Shown in pieces: positions 16,394 through 25,466 of a stretch of 38,463 bases of DNA. How positions within the stretch are numbered: the first letter of the stretch is position 1; each line of letters starts with the position of its first letter. The position numbers and the translations under genes were made by a program. Source of the stretch: Sandaracinaceae bacterium (GTDB lineage Bacteria > Myxococcota_A > Polyangia > Polyangiales > Sandaracinaceae); assembly GCA_019637095.1 (NCBI GenBank), contig JAHBWG010000088.1, forward strand, positions 1-38,463, read 5' to 3'. The notes under the pieces are model-generated. The model was not told the DNA's origin. It was given only the letters and a program-made list of their open reading frames with translations, and made no database searches.

Positions 16394-16834
16394 CTACCAC
16401 GGCGCCGGCAGCTCGCCGCGGGCGAAGCGCGCGAGCAGCTCGCACGTCGCCTCGCCCGCGAGCCCGCCCGGCAGCGTGGCGTCGGCGTCGGCGGCCGCCG
16501 CGCGGTCGAGCCAGCGGTAGGCGACGTGCTCGTCGCCGAGGCGCACGTCGGCGTGCGCGCTCGACGCGACGAACATGTGGATGCGGAAGAGCAGCGCGCG
16601 ATCCGGCGCGCGCACCTCGCGCACCCCGAGCGCGCGCTCGAGCGCGACCTCGAGCCCCGCCTCCTCGCGCGCCTCGCGCCGCGCGGTCTCTTCGATCGAC
16701 GCGTCGCGCGGCTCCATGCCGCCGCCGGGCACGCACCACCGATGCGCGAAGGAGCGATCGTCGGGCCGCCGTCGCAGCACGAGCGCGCGCTCCTCGTGGA
16801 TGACGAGCACCGCGGCGGCGACGAAGCGACGCAT
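16394..16834 (-). CDS. Nudix hydrolase
   Basis: 146-aa MutT/Nudix hydrolase that would cleave a nucleoside diphosphate linked to another group. The N-terminus MRRFVAAAVLVIHEERALVLRR and the Nudix region GGGMEPRDASIEETARREAR/EEAG are clear. Compared with the consensus GX5EX7REUXEEXGU, the spacing before REAREEAGL is one residue longer and the first Glu is Asp, a modest departure. ATG 16834 lies 7 nt past the M23 peptidase stop, so it is probably in the same transcript. Substrate cannot be predicted. Confidence 0.9.
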   Translation of the reverse strand: MRRFVAAAVLVIHEERALVLRRRPDDRSFAHRWCVPGGGMEPRDASIEETARREAREEAGLEVALERALGVREVRAPDRALLFRIHMFVASSAHADVRLGDEHVAYRWLDRAAAADADATLPGGLAGEATCELLARFARGELPAPW

Positions 16835-16841
16835 CGCCGCC

Positions 16842-18023
16842 TCAGCGCCGCCGGCGGAGCGCGACGAAGGCGAGCACGAGCGCGCCGAGCGGGGCGCCAG
16901 GCGCGCGCGCGCCGATCGTGCGGCAGGTGCAGGTGCCGTCGAGCGAGCTGCCCCCGCGCCCCGCGTCGAGGCCCGGCGCGACGGCGCCGTCCAGCGGCGG
17001 GAGCGCGGCGTCGAGCGCGGACGCGCCGCCGTCCTCGCTCGCGCCGCCATCGAGCGCGGGGACCCCCGCGTCGAGCGGCGCACACGGCAGATCGGCGCCG
17101 TCGCAGTCCTGATCGATCCCGTCGCCGCAGACCTCCGGGTTGCCGGGGAAGCGCCCGGGGTCGGCGTCGTCGCAGTCTTCGTCGGCCGGGCTCCCGTCCC
17201 CGTCCGCGTCCGGCGGCGGCGCGCACACGTCGTCGGTGCCGACCGGCATCGACACGCAGCCCCAGCGGCACGGCTCGGTCATGTCGTTGCCGTCGATGCA
17301 GCGCCGCCGGCTCGTGCGCCCCGCGTCGCACGTCCAGATCGGGTAGGTGCCGGACGGGCACGTCGCGGTCCCGTCGCACGTCGGCGCGGGCATGGACCGG
17401 TGCCCGCCCTGCGCCGTCCAGCGCGAGGGCGAGGTCGGCGAGCAGCCGCCTGCGAACGGATCGAACGCCGTCGTGTACGCGCCGCCGAGGGGCCGCGTCT
17501 CGAAGTGCAGGTGCGCGCCCGTCGAGCAGCCGCTCGAGCCGATCTGCCCGATCGCGTCGCCGCAGCGCACCGTGTCGCCCGGCCGCACGCGCACGCTCCC
17601 CTGCCGCAGGTGCGCGTAGATCGTGCGGTAGCTGCCGTGGTTGATCACGACGTGGTTGCCGTACCCCGAGCCGAACCCCGTCCCGCAGCGCGCGTCGACC
17701 GACGCGTTGCACGTGCGGCAGCGATCGTAGTGGCCGTCCTCGGTCGAGACGACCATCCCGTCGGCCGCGGCGACCACGTCGTGGCCCGCGGGGATCGCGT
17801 CGACGTTGCCGGCGAGGCTGAAGTCGGAGCCGCGGTGCCCGTCGTAGGTGGACATCGCGCAGTTCCAGTCGCGCAGCCCCGCGCCGGCGAGGTTGTCGAA
17901 GTAGTACCAGTTCGCGATGCACGCGTCGCACGCCACGGGGCGCCGGAAGGTCTGCGCGTGCGCGGAGGCGCCGTGCCCCGCCACGATCCCGAGCGCGATC
18001 CCGATCGCGAGCGCGAGCCTCAC
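16842..18023 (-). CDS. M23 peptidase with MopE repeat, MYXO-CTERM-like tail
   Basis: Predicted 393-aa secreted LytM/M23 endopeptidase, which cuts peptidoglycan cross-bridges. Signal peptide ends near HAQ (residue 24). Zinc ligands and catalytic residues: H63 and D67 in HRGSDF, H138 in YAHL, and H171/H173 in GAHLHFE. After the peptidase comes a Cys-rich region, then DADGDGSPADEDCDDADPG...DGIDQDCDG, a MopE-type metal-binding motif, an Ala/Asp/Gly linker, and a C-terminal CTCR, hydrophobic stretch and RRRR resembling MYXO-CTERM. GTG 18023 overlaps the upstream lipoprotein stop as GTGA. The tail implies surface anchoring, odd for a wall hydrolase and suggesting action on other cells or at the outer surface. 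Confidence 0.88.
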   Translation of the reverse strand: MRLALAIGIALGIVAGHGASAHAQTFRRPVACDACIANWYYFDNLAGAGLRDWNCAMSTYDGHRGSDFSLAGNVDAIPAGHDVVAAADGMVVSTEDGHYDRCRTCNASVDARCGTGFGSGYGNHVVINHGSYRTIYAHLRQGSVRVRPGDTVRCGDAIGQIGSSGCSTGAHLHFETRPLGGAYTTAFDPFAGGCSPTSPSRWTAQGGHRSMPAPTCDGTATCPSGTYPIWTCDAGRTSRRRCIDGNDMTEPCRWGCVSMPVGTDDVCAPPPDADGDGSPADEDCDDADPGRFPGNPEVCGDGIDQDCDGADLPCAPLDAGVPALDGGASEDGGASALDAALPPLDGAVAPGLDAGRGGSSLDGTCTCRTIGARAPGAPLGALVLAFVALRRRR

Positions 18024-18631
18024 GGGGCCTCCAGCTGCGACGGATCCTCCGGCGGCGGCACGAACGCGTCGCCCCACGGCTCGCCGGTCCGCAGCGCGCA
18101 GTTGGTGACGCAGCGCGCGCCGTCGGCGTCGGCCCACCACACGCCGGCGACACCGCCGGGCACCGCGCCGACGAACCGCACGCGCGCGCCATCGACGCGG
18201 AGCATCGCCGCGGACGAGAGCCCGCGCGCCCAGGTCCGCGGCCCCTCGCCATCGTCGACGCGGAGCTCCACCTCGAGGTCGCGCTGCACGACGTACGCGA
18301 GCCGCGCGCCGTCGCTCGCGAGCGCGGTCACGCCCGCCGCGAGCATCCGCGGCGCGCCGCCGGGCGCGACCTCGTAGAGCCGCCGCTCCGGGTCGACGAG
18401 CGCGCCCCCCTCGCGCCAGCGCGGCACGAAGGCGGCCGCCTCGAGCGCCACCGGCGTGAGCGCGCCGTCGGCGCCGCGGAACGCCAGGCGCAACCGCGGC
18501 GGCGCGTCACCGACCGCGGGGCCGACGTCCTCGAGGGCGACGAGCTCGCCCGCCTCGGCGAGCGGCGCGCGCGACGGCGAGGACGCCGCGCAGCCCGCGA
18601 GGACCCAAGCGCAGAGGAGCACGAACCGCAC
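18020..18631 (-). CDS. Lipoprotein of unknown function
   Basis: 203-aa predicted lipoprotein, start GTG 18631, lipobox LAGC (Cys14). The mature part is beta-rich, with repeated runs such as RMLAAGVTALASDGARLAYVV and ARVRFVGAVPGGVAGVWW, which resemble blades of a small propeller or TolB-like segments, though I cannot assign a family. Its TGA overlaps the GTG of the M23 peptidase, so the two are coupled and probably act together in the envelope. Confidence 0.78.
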   Translation of the reverse strand: MRFVLLCAWVLAGCAASSPSRAPLAEAGELVALEDVGPAVGDAPPRLRLAFRGADGALTPVALEAAAFVPRWREGGALVDPERRLYEVAPGGAPRMLAAGVTALASDGARLAYVVQRDLEVELRVDDGEGPRTWARGLSSAAMLRVDGARVRFVGAVPGGVAGVWWADADGARCVTNCALRTGEPWGDAFVPPPEDPSQLEAP

Positions 18632-18662
18632 CCGTCGAAGGTACTCCGATCGCGGGCGGCCG

Positions 18663-20048
18663 TCAGCGGCGGCCGCCGAGGCGGCCGAGGCAGTCGTACG
18701 CCGCGTACTTGTAGCTCTCCGCGAGCGTCGGGAAGTTGAAGACCATGTCGATGAAGGCGTCGACCGTCCCGCCGCACTGCATCACCGCCTGACCGATGTG
18801 CACGAGCTCGCTCGCGCGCTCGCCGATCACGTGCACGCCGAGCACCGCGCGCGTCTCCGCGTGCACGACGAGCTTGGTGATCCCCTCGACGTCGCCGGTG
18901 ATCGCGCCGCGGGCGTTGTCGCGATAGAGCGCGCGGCCGACCACGTGGGGGATGCCCTCCCTCGCGCACGCCTCCTCGGTCTTGCCGAGCGCGCTCACCT
19001 CCGGGATCGTGTAGATCCCGAAGGGCAAGAGGTCGGCGACGGCGCGCTTGTACTCGAACCCGAACGCGCGACACACCGCGACGCGGCCCTGCTCCATCGA
19101 CGTCGAGGCGAGCGCGGGGAACCCGATCACGTCGCCCGCCGCGAGGATGTGCGGCACGCGCGTGCGGTACGCGTCGTCGACCTCGAGGTAGCCGCGCGGC
19201 CCCGGCGCGAGGCCCGCGCGCTCGAGGCCGAGGTCCGCGGTCGCGCCGATGCGGCCGGCCGCGTAGAGCAGATCGTGGGCGGCGAGCTCGTCCCCGTCCT
19301 CGAGCATCACGCGGATCGCGTCGCCCGCGCGCTTCACCTCGGACCACGCGCGCCCGAGCCGCAGCGCGACGCCGAGGTGCTCCATCGCGACCTCGAGCCG
19401 GCGCACGATCTCCGCGTCGAGGAACGGCAGGATCGCGCCGCGCGCGTCGACGAGCACGACGCGCACGCCGAGCGCCGCGAACATGCACGCGTACTCGCAG
19501 CCGATCACGCCGGCGCCCAGGACGATCATCGAGTCCGGCAGCCGCTCGAGGTGCAGCACCTCGTCCGAGTCGTGGATCTGCGGATCGGGGAAGTCGATGT
19601 CGGGCGGCTGGTAGGGCTTGCTCCCGGTCGCGATGAGGATGCGCTCGCCGCGCACGCGCCGTCCGCCGACCTCGACGGTGTGCGGATCGACGAAGCGCGC
19701 GTGGCCGGTCACGTAGTCGACGCCGTGGCGCCGGTAGTTCGCCCGGATGCGCGCGGACTCCATCTGCGCGATCGCGTCCTTGCGCTCCATCAGGAGCGGG
19801 ACCTTCGCGTGGTGGTCGAGCTCGACGGTGACGCCGTAGAGGTGCCGGCTCCGGTGGCCCGAGACGTAGATGGCCGTCTCGCGCAGCGTCTTGCTCGGCA
19901 GCGTCCCCGTGTGGACGGCGGCGCCGCCGGGCTCCGGCTCGCGCTCGATCACGAGCACGCGCTTGTCGAAGTACGCGGCCTGCGCGGCCGCCTTCTCGCC
20001 CGCAGGGCCCGATCCGATCACCACCAGGTCGTACGCGTCGCTGCTCAC
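18663..20048 (-). CDS. sthA: Soluble pyridine nucleotide transhydrogenase-like
   Basis: 461-aa FAD-dependent class-I pyridine nucleotide oxidoreductase. FAD motif GSGPAGE (12-18), NAD(P) motif VLGAGVIGCEY, the second FAD motif ILAAGDVIG, and a C-terminal NFPTLAESYKYAAYDCLGRL match soluble transhydrogenase (Sth/UdhA), which equilibrates NADH and NADPH. The dihydrolipoamide-dehydrogenase active-site disulfide is absent: the two cysteine positions are A44 and T49 in GGAAVHTGTLPSK. This agrees with transhydrogenase rather than disulfide reductase function. GTG 20048 gives the normal N-terminus. Divergent from the plus-strand lipoprotein gene, 67 bp away. Confidence 0.9.
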   Translation of the reverse strand: MSSDAYDLVVIGSGPAGEKAAAQAAYFDKRVLVIEREPEPGGAAVHTGTLPSKTLRETAIYVSGHRSRHLYGVTVELDHHAKVPLLMERKDAIAQMESARIRANYRRHGVDYVTGHARFVDPHTVEVGGRRVRGERILIATGSKPYQPPDIDFPDPQIHDSDEVLHLERLPDSMIVLGAGVIGCEYACMFAALGVRVVLVDARGAILPFLDAEIVRRLEVAMEHLGVALRLGRAWSEVKRAGDAIRVMLEDGDELAAHDLLYAAGRIGATADLGLERAGLAPGPRGYLEVDDAYRTRVPHILAAGDVIGFPALASTSMEQGRVAVCRAFGFEYKRAVADLLPFGIYTIPEVSALGKTEEACAREGIPHVVGRALYRDNARGAITGDVEGITKLVVHAETRAVLGVHVIGERASELVHIGQAVMQCGGTVDAFIDMVFNFPTLAESYKYAAYDCLGRLGGRR

Positions 20049-20115
20049 CGCGCGCAGGATACGCCGGTGACGCGCCTCGCGGCGATCGCGCGCGAGCCGC
20101 GTTAGACTGTCCCCC

Positions 20116-21390
20116 GTGCCGCGGCGGTGGTGGTGGCTCGCGCTCGCGTCGCTCTTCGGGTGCGACCCGGGGACCGGCTTGCTCGTCGTGAGCTTGCGGA
20201 CCGACCTCGCCGCGGAGATCGAGATCGACGAGGTCGTCGTGGCCATCGACGGGCTCGATCCGCGTCGCCGCCCGCTCACCGGCGCCGATGCGCTGCTCGA
20301 AGGCGCGCGGATCGCCGAGCTCGACGACGTGCCGACGGGCACGCGGCGCCTCGACGTGACGCTCCTGCGCGGCGGGACGCCGGTGGTCACGCGCCCGACG
20401 AGCGTCACGGTCGGCCCCGCGACCGCGGTGACCGTGGTGCTCACGCGCGACTGCCGCGGCGTCCTCTGCGCCGATGAGCGCGCGCAGGCGTGCGTCGGCG
20501 CGCGATGCGTCGCGCCGGAGTGCAGCCCCGAGACGCCGGACGCGTGCCCGATGCCCGCGTGCGTCGAGGCGTCCGACTGCGCGCCGGCGGCCGCGTGCGC
20601 GGCGGTCGCGTGCGCCGGCGGCGCGTGCCTCTACGGCGACGGCGGCGGGTGCGCCGCGGCGGAGTACTGCGCGCCCGAGCGGGGCTGCGTTCCGCGCCCT
20701 GGTCAGCGACCGACGCCGCGGTTCGTGGTCAGCCTCTCACCGGATCGCGCGAGCCCAGTCGCGCTCGAGGGAGCGCACCTCGACGCGCCGGTCCACGTCT
20801 TCGCGGAGGGCGTCGAGGGCGTCACGCGCATCGACTATCGGATCGATGGCACGGAAGACTGGCGCCCGGCCGAGGCGCGCGACGCACCGCCGTTCGACCT
20901 CGTGTCGGGGAGCACGGCAGAGGTCGCGGCGCCGCTGAACGTCGCCTGCCTGCCCATCGGCGCACATACGCTGCGCGCGACGCTGACGCGGGACGATGGC
21001 ACGACCGAGGACGTGCTGACCTCGTTCACGACCGAGGGCGCGAGCGAGGGATGGTACTGGACCGACGACCCCTACCGACGTGGGCTGCGCCCGCTCGACG
21101 AGGGGACGAGCCTCGCGGGCGTCGTCTACCTGCTCTGGGCGCCCGGCGCGCGGCGCGACGTCCGGCGCGTCGTGTTCACGCGCAGCTGGGATGCTCCCGG
21201 CACCGAGCGCCTCGAGAACGCGGCGCCCTACGACGTCATGGGCACCGGCGGTACGACGCCGTATGGGGCGGCGAGCCCGCTCGATCTGACGGCGCTCACC
21301 GGCGAGCAGCGGGTGACGGCGGTGATCCGGCTCGAGCCGAGCGGGACCCTCGGCGACACGCTCGAGGTGAGCTTCGGCGTCGCGCCATGA
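20116..21390 (+). CDS. Cysteine-rich lipoprotein, 424 aa
   Basis: Predicted lipoprotein: GTG 20116, signal peptide with WWW, lipobox LFGC (Cys16). Residues about 20-115 form a beta-rich domain with VTVGPATAVTVVLTRDC; then a Cys-rich segment (115-205) with many C-x-x-C spacings, and a second beta-rich domain (205-424). The pattern VLC...C...GARCV resembles one in the lipoprotein at 32683-33174, so the two share an architecture common in myxobacterial surface lipoproteins. ATG of the thioredoxin gene overlaps its stop as ATGA. Function unknown; no recognised family. Confidence 0.82.
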   Translation: MPRRWWWLALASLFGCDPGTGLLVVSLRTDLAAEIEIDEVVVAIDGLDPRRRPLTGADALLEGARIAELDDVPTGTRRLDVTLLRGGTPVVTRPTSVTVGPATAVTVVLTRDCRGVLCADERAQACVGARCVAPECSPETPDACPMPACVEASDCAPAAACAAVACAGGACLYGDGGGCAAAEYCAPERGCVPRPGQRPTPRFVVSLSPDRASPVALEGAHLDAPVHVFAEGVEGVTRIDYRIDGTEDWRPAEARDAPPFDLVSGSTAEVAAPLNVACLPIGAHTLRATLTRDDGTTEDVLTSFTTEGASEGWYWTDDPYRRGLRPLDEGTSLAGVVYLLWAPGARRDVRRVVFTRSWDAPGTERLENAAPYDVMGTGGTTPYGAASPLDLTALTGEQRVTAVIRLEPSGTLGDTLEVSFGVAP

Positions 21391-21932
21391 TCGCACGCGG
21401 AAATCATGGCGGGCGCCCGGCGCGTTCGTCCGGCGTGCCTCGTCCTGCCACGCTCGCGCTCGCCGCCGCGCTCGCGGCCGGCATCGCGTCCGTCGCGGCG
21501 GCGAGCCCCGCCGACCTGGTCGGCCAACCCGCGCCGCCGATCCGCGCGCGCCCGCTCGACGGAGACCGCGAGGTCGGGCTCGAGGAGTACCGCGGCCGCG
21601 TGGTCCTGCTCGCGTTCGTGGCGACGTGGTGCGGCGCGTGCCGGCAGCTCGCCCCGGAGCTCGACGCGCTCGCCGCCGAGCACCAGGCGCGCGGGCTCGT
21701 CGTGGTCGGGCTCACGCGCGAGCCGCGCGAGCGCATCCGCGCGCACGTCGCCGCGCACGCGATCGCGATCCCGTGGATGCAGTGCACCGGGCGCACCGCG
21801 GCGAGCTACGACGCGCGGGGGCTGCCGACGCTGGTGCTCGTCGATCGCGCGGGGCGCGTGCGCGCCGCGCACCAGGGCGCGACGCCGGGCGTCGCGGCTC
21901 GCCTCCGGCGGGACGTCGCCGCGATCCTGTGA
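21387..21932 (+). CDS. TlpA-like periplasmic thioredoxin
   Basis: 181-aa secreted thioredoxin of the TlpA/AhpC-TSA type. An N-terminal hydrophobic segment (21-40) ending AAAS is a signal peptide or anchor. The active site reads TWCGAC (C82, C85), with Ala in place of the usual Pro. The later cis-Pro is in GLPTLVLVDRAG. The preceding GQPAPPIRARPLDGD is the family's start motif. ATG 21387 overlaps the upstream lipoprotein's TGA. It could keep or reduce disulfides in the cysteine-rich lipoprotein it is coupled to; this partner role is inferred from position. Confidence 0.9.
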   Translation: MIARGNHGGRPARSSGVPRPATLALAAALAAGIASVAAASPADLVGQPAPPIRARPLDGDREVGLEEYRGRVVLLAFVATWCGACRQLAPELDALAAEHQARGLVVVGLTREPRERIRAHVAAHAIAIPWMQCTGRTAASYDARGLPTLVLVDRAGRVRAAHQGATPGVAARLRRDVAAIL

Positions 21933-22025
21933 CGACGCCGCGCGCGCCGTTGAAATCGGGGTGACGTTGCGCGCTGCGCCAAGGTCCTCGGAACGACGCG
22001 GGTCGGTCGCTGTCGGAGGGACTCG

Positions 22026-25000
22026 ATGGGACAGGTACGCGTGTCGTGGCTGGCGGCGGTCCTCGCCGCCTGCGCCGGGGGAGGTGCGCCGTCGGCGCCG
22101 ATCGAGTCCGCCGCGGGCGAGGCGCGACGCGCCGCCGAGGCAGAGGCGAGCGCGACGCGCGTGCGGGTCGCCTCGACGCGGATCGGCGACGACGTCGCCC
22201 TCGGCGGCGTCGCTGGCGCGGTCGATGGCGCGGCCGCGCCCCGCCCGGAGGCGCCGATCCCCGCGGACATCGTCGCGCTCAGCTCCCGGATGCGGCCTCG
22301 GCCGCTCGCGATCCCGCCGACGCGCCCGGGGAACACGAACCGCTTCACCTTCGACGGGCACCGCCGCGGCTGGCTCGCCCGCGTCCCAGGATCGCAAGCC
22401 TTGTTGACGCCCGCCTACGCCGACGGAAAGGTCTACCTCGGCGGCGGCTTCGGGAGCTCGCAGTTCTACGCGTACAACGCCCGCAGCGGCGACCCGCTCT
22501 GGGCCGCGAGCGCGCCGGACGGCGGCCCCACGGCGGCGATCGTCGAAGACGACCGGGTGATGTTCAACACGGAGAGCTGCACGCTCTTCGCGATCCACGC
22601 GGACACCGGCGAGCACCTCTGGCGCCGCTGGCTCGGGGACCCGCTGATGGGGCAGCCCGCTTCCGGCAGCGGGATGGTCTTCAGCGGCCACGTGATCGAT
22701 CGGCGCTCGCCCGGCGGGCTCGGCGCGGGCACGACGGGCTGGGGCGTCGGCGGCGGCCGGCGCTACGGGTTCACCGCGATGCGCGCCAACGACGGACGCC
22801 CGCGCTGGACGCGCGCGATCAGCGCGGACGTGATGAACGGCCCGATCCTCGACGGCGCGAGCGTGTTCTTCACGACGATGGACGGCGACGTCTACCACCT
22901 CGAGCAGCGCTCGGGCCGCCAGAGGTGGCGGAGGAACCTCGGCGCCACGAGCGCGCCGTGGCTCCACGGCGGCGAGGTCCACGTGACGGTGCGCGCGCGC
23001 GCCGGTGACGGCGACCCGGCCGAGGGCGCGCGCGAGCGCACGGTGGTGCTCTCCCACGCGCGCGGCGAGACGCTGCGCGAGCACGATCCGGTCGAGGCGC
23101 CCTTCCTGCGCGAGCGCGCGGACACCGGCGGCGTGCGCGCGGGCTGGGCCTACGAGGGCTCGCGTCCGACCGTGGTCGACGGCCGCAGCTACCAGACGAT
23201 CGGCAACGAGGTGCACTGCCGCGACGTGCGCACCGGCGCGCTGCTCTGGCGTCGCCAGTACACGCAGGACTCGAGCGCGCGCGCGGCGAGCCCGCCCGCG
23301 GTCGCGGGAGGACAGCTGGTGTTCGGGACGCGCCAGGGGCAGCTCTTCGCGCTCGACGTCGACACGGGCCTGACGGCGTGGACGTACGAGGTCGGCGAGC
23401 CGATCGCGGCGCAGCCCTCGATCGCGCACGGCTGGGTCTACGCAGCGACGACGCAGAGCGGCCTCGTCGCGCTCGAGGTCGCGGACCCCGCGTTCGACGG
23501 CTGGCACATGTGGGGCGGGAGCGCCGGCCACAACGGGCCGACCCTCGGGACCACCGCGCCGTTCGAGGACGAGAGTCGTCCTACGGAAGGTACGTTGCGC
23601 CTCGCCGAGGAGCCGAACGCCGGCGAGCTCGGGGGCTTCCCGATCCAGGCGACGCGGGTCACCGCGCGCGTGACCGGCTTCGTCGCGCGCGTGTCGGTCA
23701 CGCAGACCTTCGAGAACCCGTACGAGCGCCCGATCGCGGCCGAGTACCTGTTCCCGATCCCCGAGGGCGCGATCGTGTCGGGCATGCGCCTCTCGAGCGG
23801 GGGGCGCGTCGTGCGCGCCGAGGTGCGCTCGCGCGAGGCGGCCGCCGCCGCGACGGCCCAGGAGGGACAGACGACCACGACCGTGCTCGAGCAAGAACGA
23901 CCGGACCTCTTCCGCCAGCACGTACGCAACGTCGCGCCCTCCGAGCGCGTCGAGGTGACGTTCGAGTACACGCAGATCCTGCCCTTCGCCGACGGCGCCT
24001 ACCACCTGCGGTACCCGCTCGCTGCGGGCCCGCGCCACGAGCGCGCGCGCGAGGGCAGCCTGAACGCGGCGGGGACGCCGCTCGAGCGCGTGCTCTCGCC
24101 GACGGACGCGCGCCCGGAGCGCGTCGAGGTCGTCGTCGAGGCCGAGTCGGGGAGCGGCCTCGCGGGCCTGCGCTCGGCGTCGCACGAGCTCGCGGTCAGC
24201 GCGGACGGGGACCGGATCGCGCGCGCGCGGCTCGCCGGCGACGCGCCGCCGGACCGCGATCTCGACGTGCGAATCGAGGTCGCGCGGGACGAGCCCTCCG
24301 CCGCGCTCGTCGCGAGCCCGCCGTCCGGACGCGAGCCGGGCTACCTCGCGCTCGCGCTGCACCCGCGGCTCGACGCCGGCGACGAGGTCACGCCGCGCGA
24401 GCTCGTCGTCGTGCTCGATCGCTCGAGCTCCATGCGCGGCGCGCCGCTCGAGCTCGCGAAGGCGGTCGCCCTGCGCGCGCTCGCCGGGCTCGACCCGCGC
24501 GACACGTTCCGCGTGACCGCGCTCGACGGCGCCCTGCCCGGCCTCGGCGACGGGCCGCTCGCCGCGAGCCCGGCCAACGTCGCGCGCGCCGCGGCCGCCG
24601 TGCGCCGCCTGCCCATCCTCCCGAGCGCGAGCCGCGAGGGCCTCGCGCGCGCGCTCGCGAGCGCGCCCCCGGCCGATCGCGTCCGCGTCGTCGTCCTCGC
24701 GACCGACGGCTACCTCGGGGACGAGCGCGAGGTCCTCTCCGAGCTGCGCGGCGCGCTCGGCGAGGCGCGCCTCTACGCGCTCGGCGTCGGCACCGCGGTC
24801 AACCAGTACCTGCTCACGCGCGTCGTCGAGCTCGGCCGCGGCGAGCTCGAGATCCCATCGCTCGGCGCGCCCCCCGCCGAGGTCGCCGAGGCGTTCCACG
24901 CGCGCATCGCGCGCCCCTACCTCACCGACCTCAGCGTCGCGTTCGAGGGCCTCGCGGTCGCCGACGTCTACCCGCGGCGTCTGCCCGACGTGCACGCGGA

Positions 25001-25466
25001 CCGCCCGCTCGTGGTGCACGGCCGCTACGAGGGCGGCGGCGACGGACGCGTGATCGTGCGCGGCCGCGTGGCCGGCCGCCCCTTCGAGCAGGTGCTCGAG
25101 GTCACGCTGCCGTCCGCCGGGCCCCCGCGCCCCGAGCTCGCGAGCGCGTGGGCGCAGACGCGGATCCGCGACTCGCTCGGCGCGATGGCGCTGCAGCCGA
25201 GCCCCGCGCTCGCGCGCGACGTCACTCGCCTCGGCGTCGCGCACGGCGTCTTGACACCGTTCACGACGTTCGTGGCCGTCGATCCGGGCGATCCGCGCCG
25301 CGTCGCGCGCGCGGGCGCGCCGGCCGCCGAGGCGCCCTCGAGCACGCGGCCCGAGCGGGACGCCAACGCGTACATCGTCGCCTGCTACACCGAGGCCCGC
25401 GACGAGGACGGCGCGATCGACCAGGACGCCCTCGCCGACTGCCTCGCGCGCCACGCGCCCCCTTGA
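22026..25466 (+). CDS. PQQ-propeller/VIT/vWA fusion lipoprotein
   Basis: 1146-aa predicted lipoprotein, ATG 22026 with GGAGGG upstream, lipobox LAAC (Cys16). Domains in order: low-complexity N-terminal linker; PQQ-like beta-propeller repeats (about 110-505, with repeated LFALD/A-x-x-G-x-x-x-W phrases such as LFAIHADTGEHLWRRW and LFALDVDTGLTAWTYE); a VIT domain (about 530-670, VTQTFENPYERPIAAEYLFP); a vWA domain (about 785-960) with an intact MIDAS start VVLDRSSSM and VVLATDGYLGD; and a C-terminal region with a tail rich in Arg/Pro. VIT-vWA pairs occur in inter-alpha-trypsin-inhibitor-like proteins; fusing them to a propeller is unusual. A role in binding extracellular ligands is inferred. Confidence 0.88.
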   Translation: MGQVRVSWLAAVLAACAGGGAPSAPIESAAGEARRAAEAEASATRVRVASTRIGDDVALGGVAGAVDGAAAPRPEAPIPADIVALSSRMRPRPLAIPPTRPGNTNRFTFDGHRRGWLARVPGSQALLTPAYADGKVYLGGGFGSSQFYAYNARSGDPLWAASAPDGGPTAAIVEDDRVMFNTESCTLFAIHADTGEHLWRRWLGDPLMGQPASGSGMVFSGHVIDRRSPGGLGAGTTGWGVGGGRRYGFTAMRANDGRPRWTRAISADVMNGPILDGASVFFTTMDGDVYHLEQRSGRQRWRRNLGATSAPWLHGGEVHVTVRARAGDGDPAEGARERTVVLSHARGETLREHDPVEAPFLRERADTGGVRAGWAYEGSRPTVVDGRSYQTIGNEVHCRDVRTGALLWRRQYTQDSSARAASPPAVAGGQLVFGTRQGQLFALDVDTGLTAWTYEVGEPIAAQPSIAHGWVYAATTQSGLVALEVADPAFDGWHMWGGSAGHNGPTLGTTAPFEDESRPTEGTLRLAEEPNAGELGGFPIQATRVTARVTGFVARVSVTQTFENPYERPIAAEYLFPIPEGAIVSGMRLSSGGRVVRAEVRSREAAAAATAQEGQTTTTVLEQERPDLFRQHVRNVAPSERVEVTFEYTQILPFADGAYHLRYPLAAGPRHERAREGSLNAAGTPLERVLSPTDARPERVEVVVEAESGSGLAGLRSASHELAVSADGDRIARARLAGDAPPDRDLDVRIEVARDEPSAALVASPPSGREPGYLALALHPRLDAGDEVTPRELVVVLDRSSSMRGAPLELAKAVALRALAGLDPRDTFRVTALDGALPGLGDGPLAASPANVARAAAAVRRLPILPSASREGLARALASAPPADRVRVVVLATDGYLGDEREVLSELRGALGEARLYALGVGTAVNQYLLTRVVELGRGELEIPSLGAPPAEVAEAFHARIARPYLTDLSVAFEGLAVADVYPRRLPDVHADRPLVVHGRYEGGGDGRVIVRGRVAGRPFEQVLEVTLPSAGPPRPELASAWAQTRIRDSLGAMALQPSPALARDVTRLGVAHGVLTPFTTFVAVDPGDPRRVARAGAPAAEAPSSTRPERDANAYIVACYTEARDEDGAIDQDALADCLARHAPP

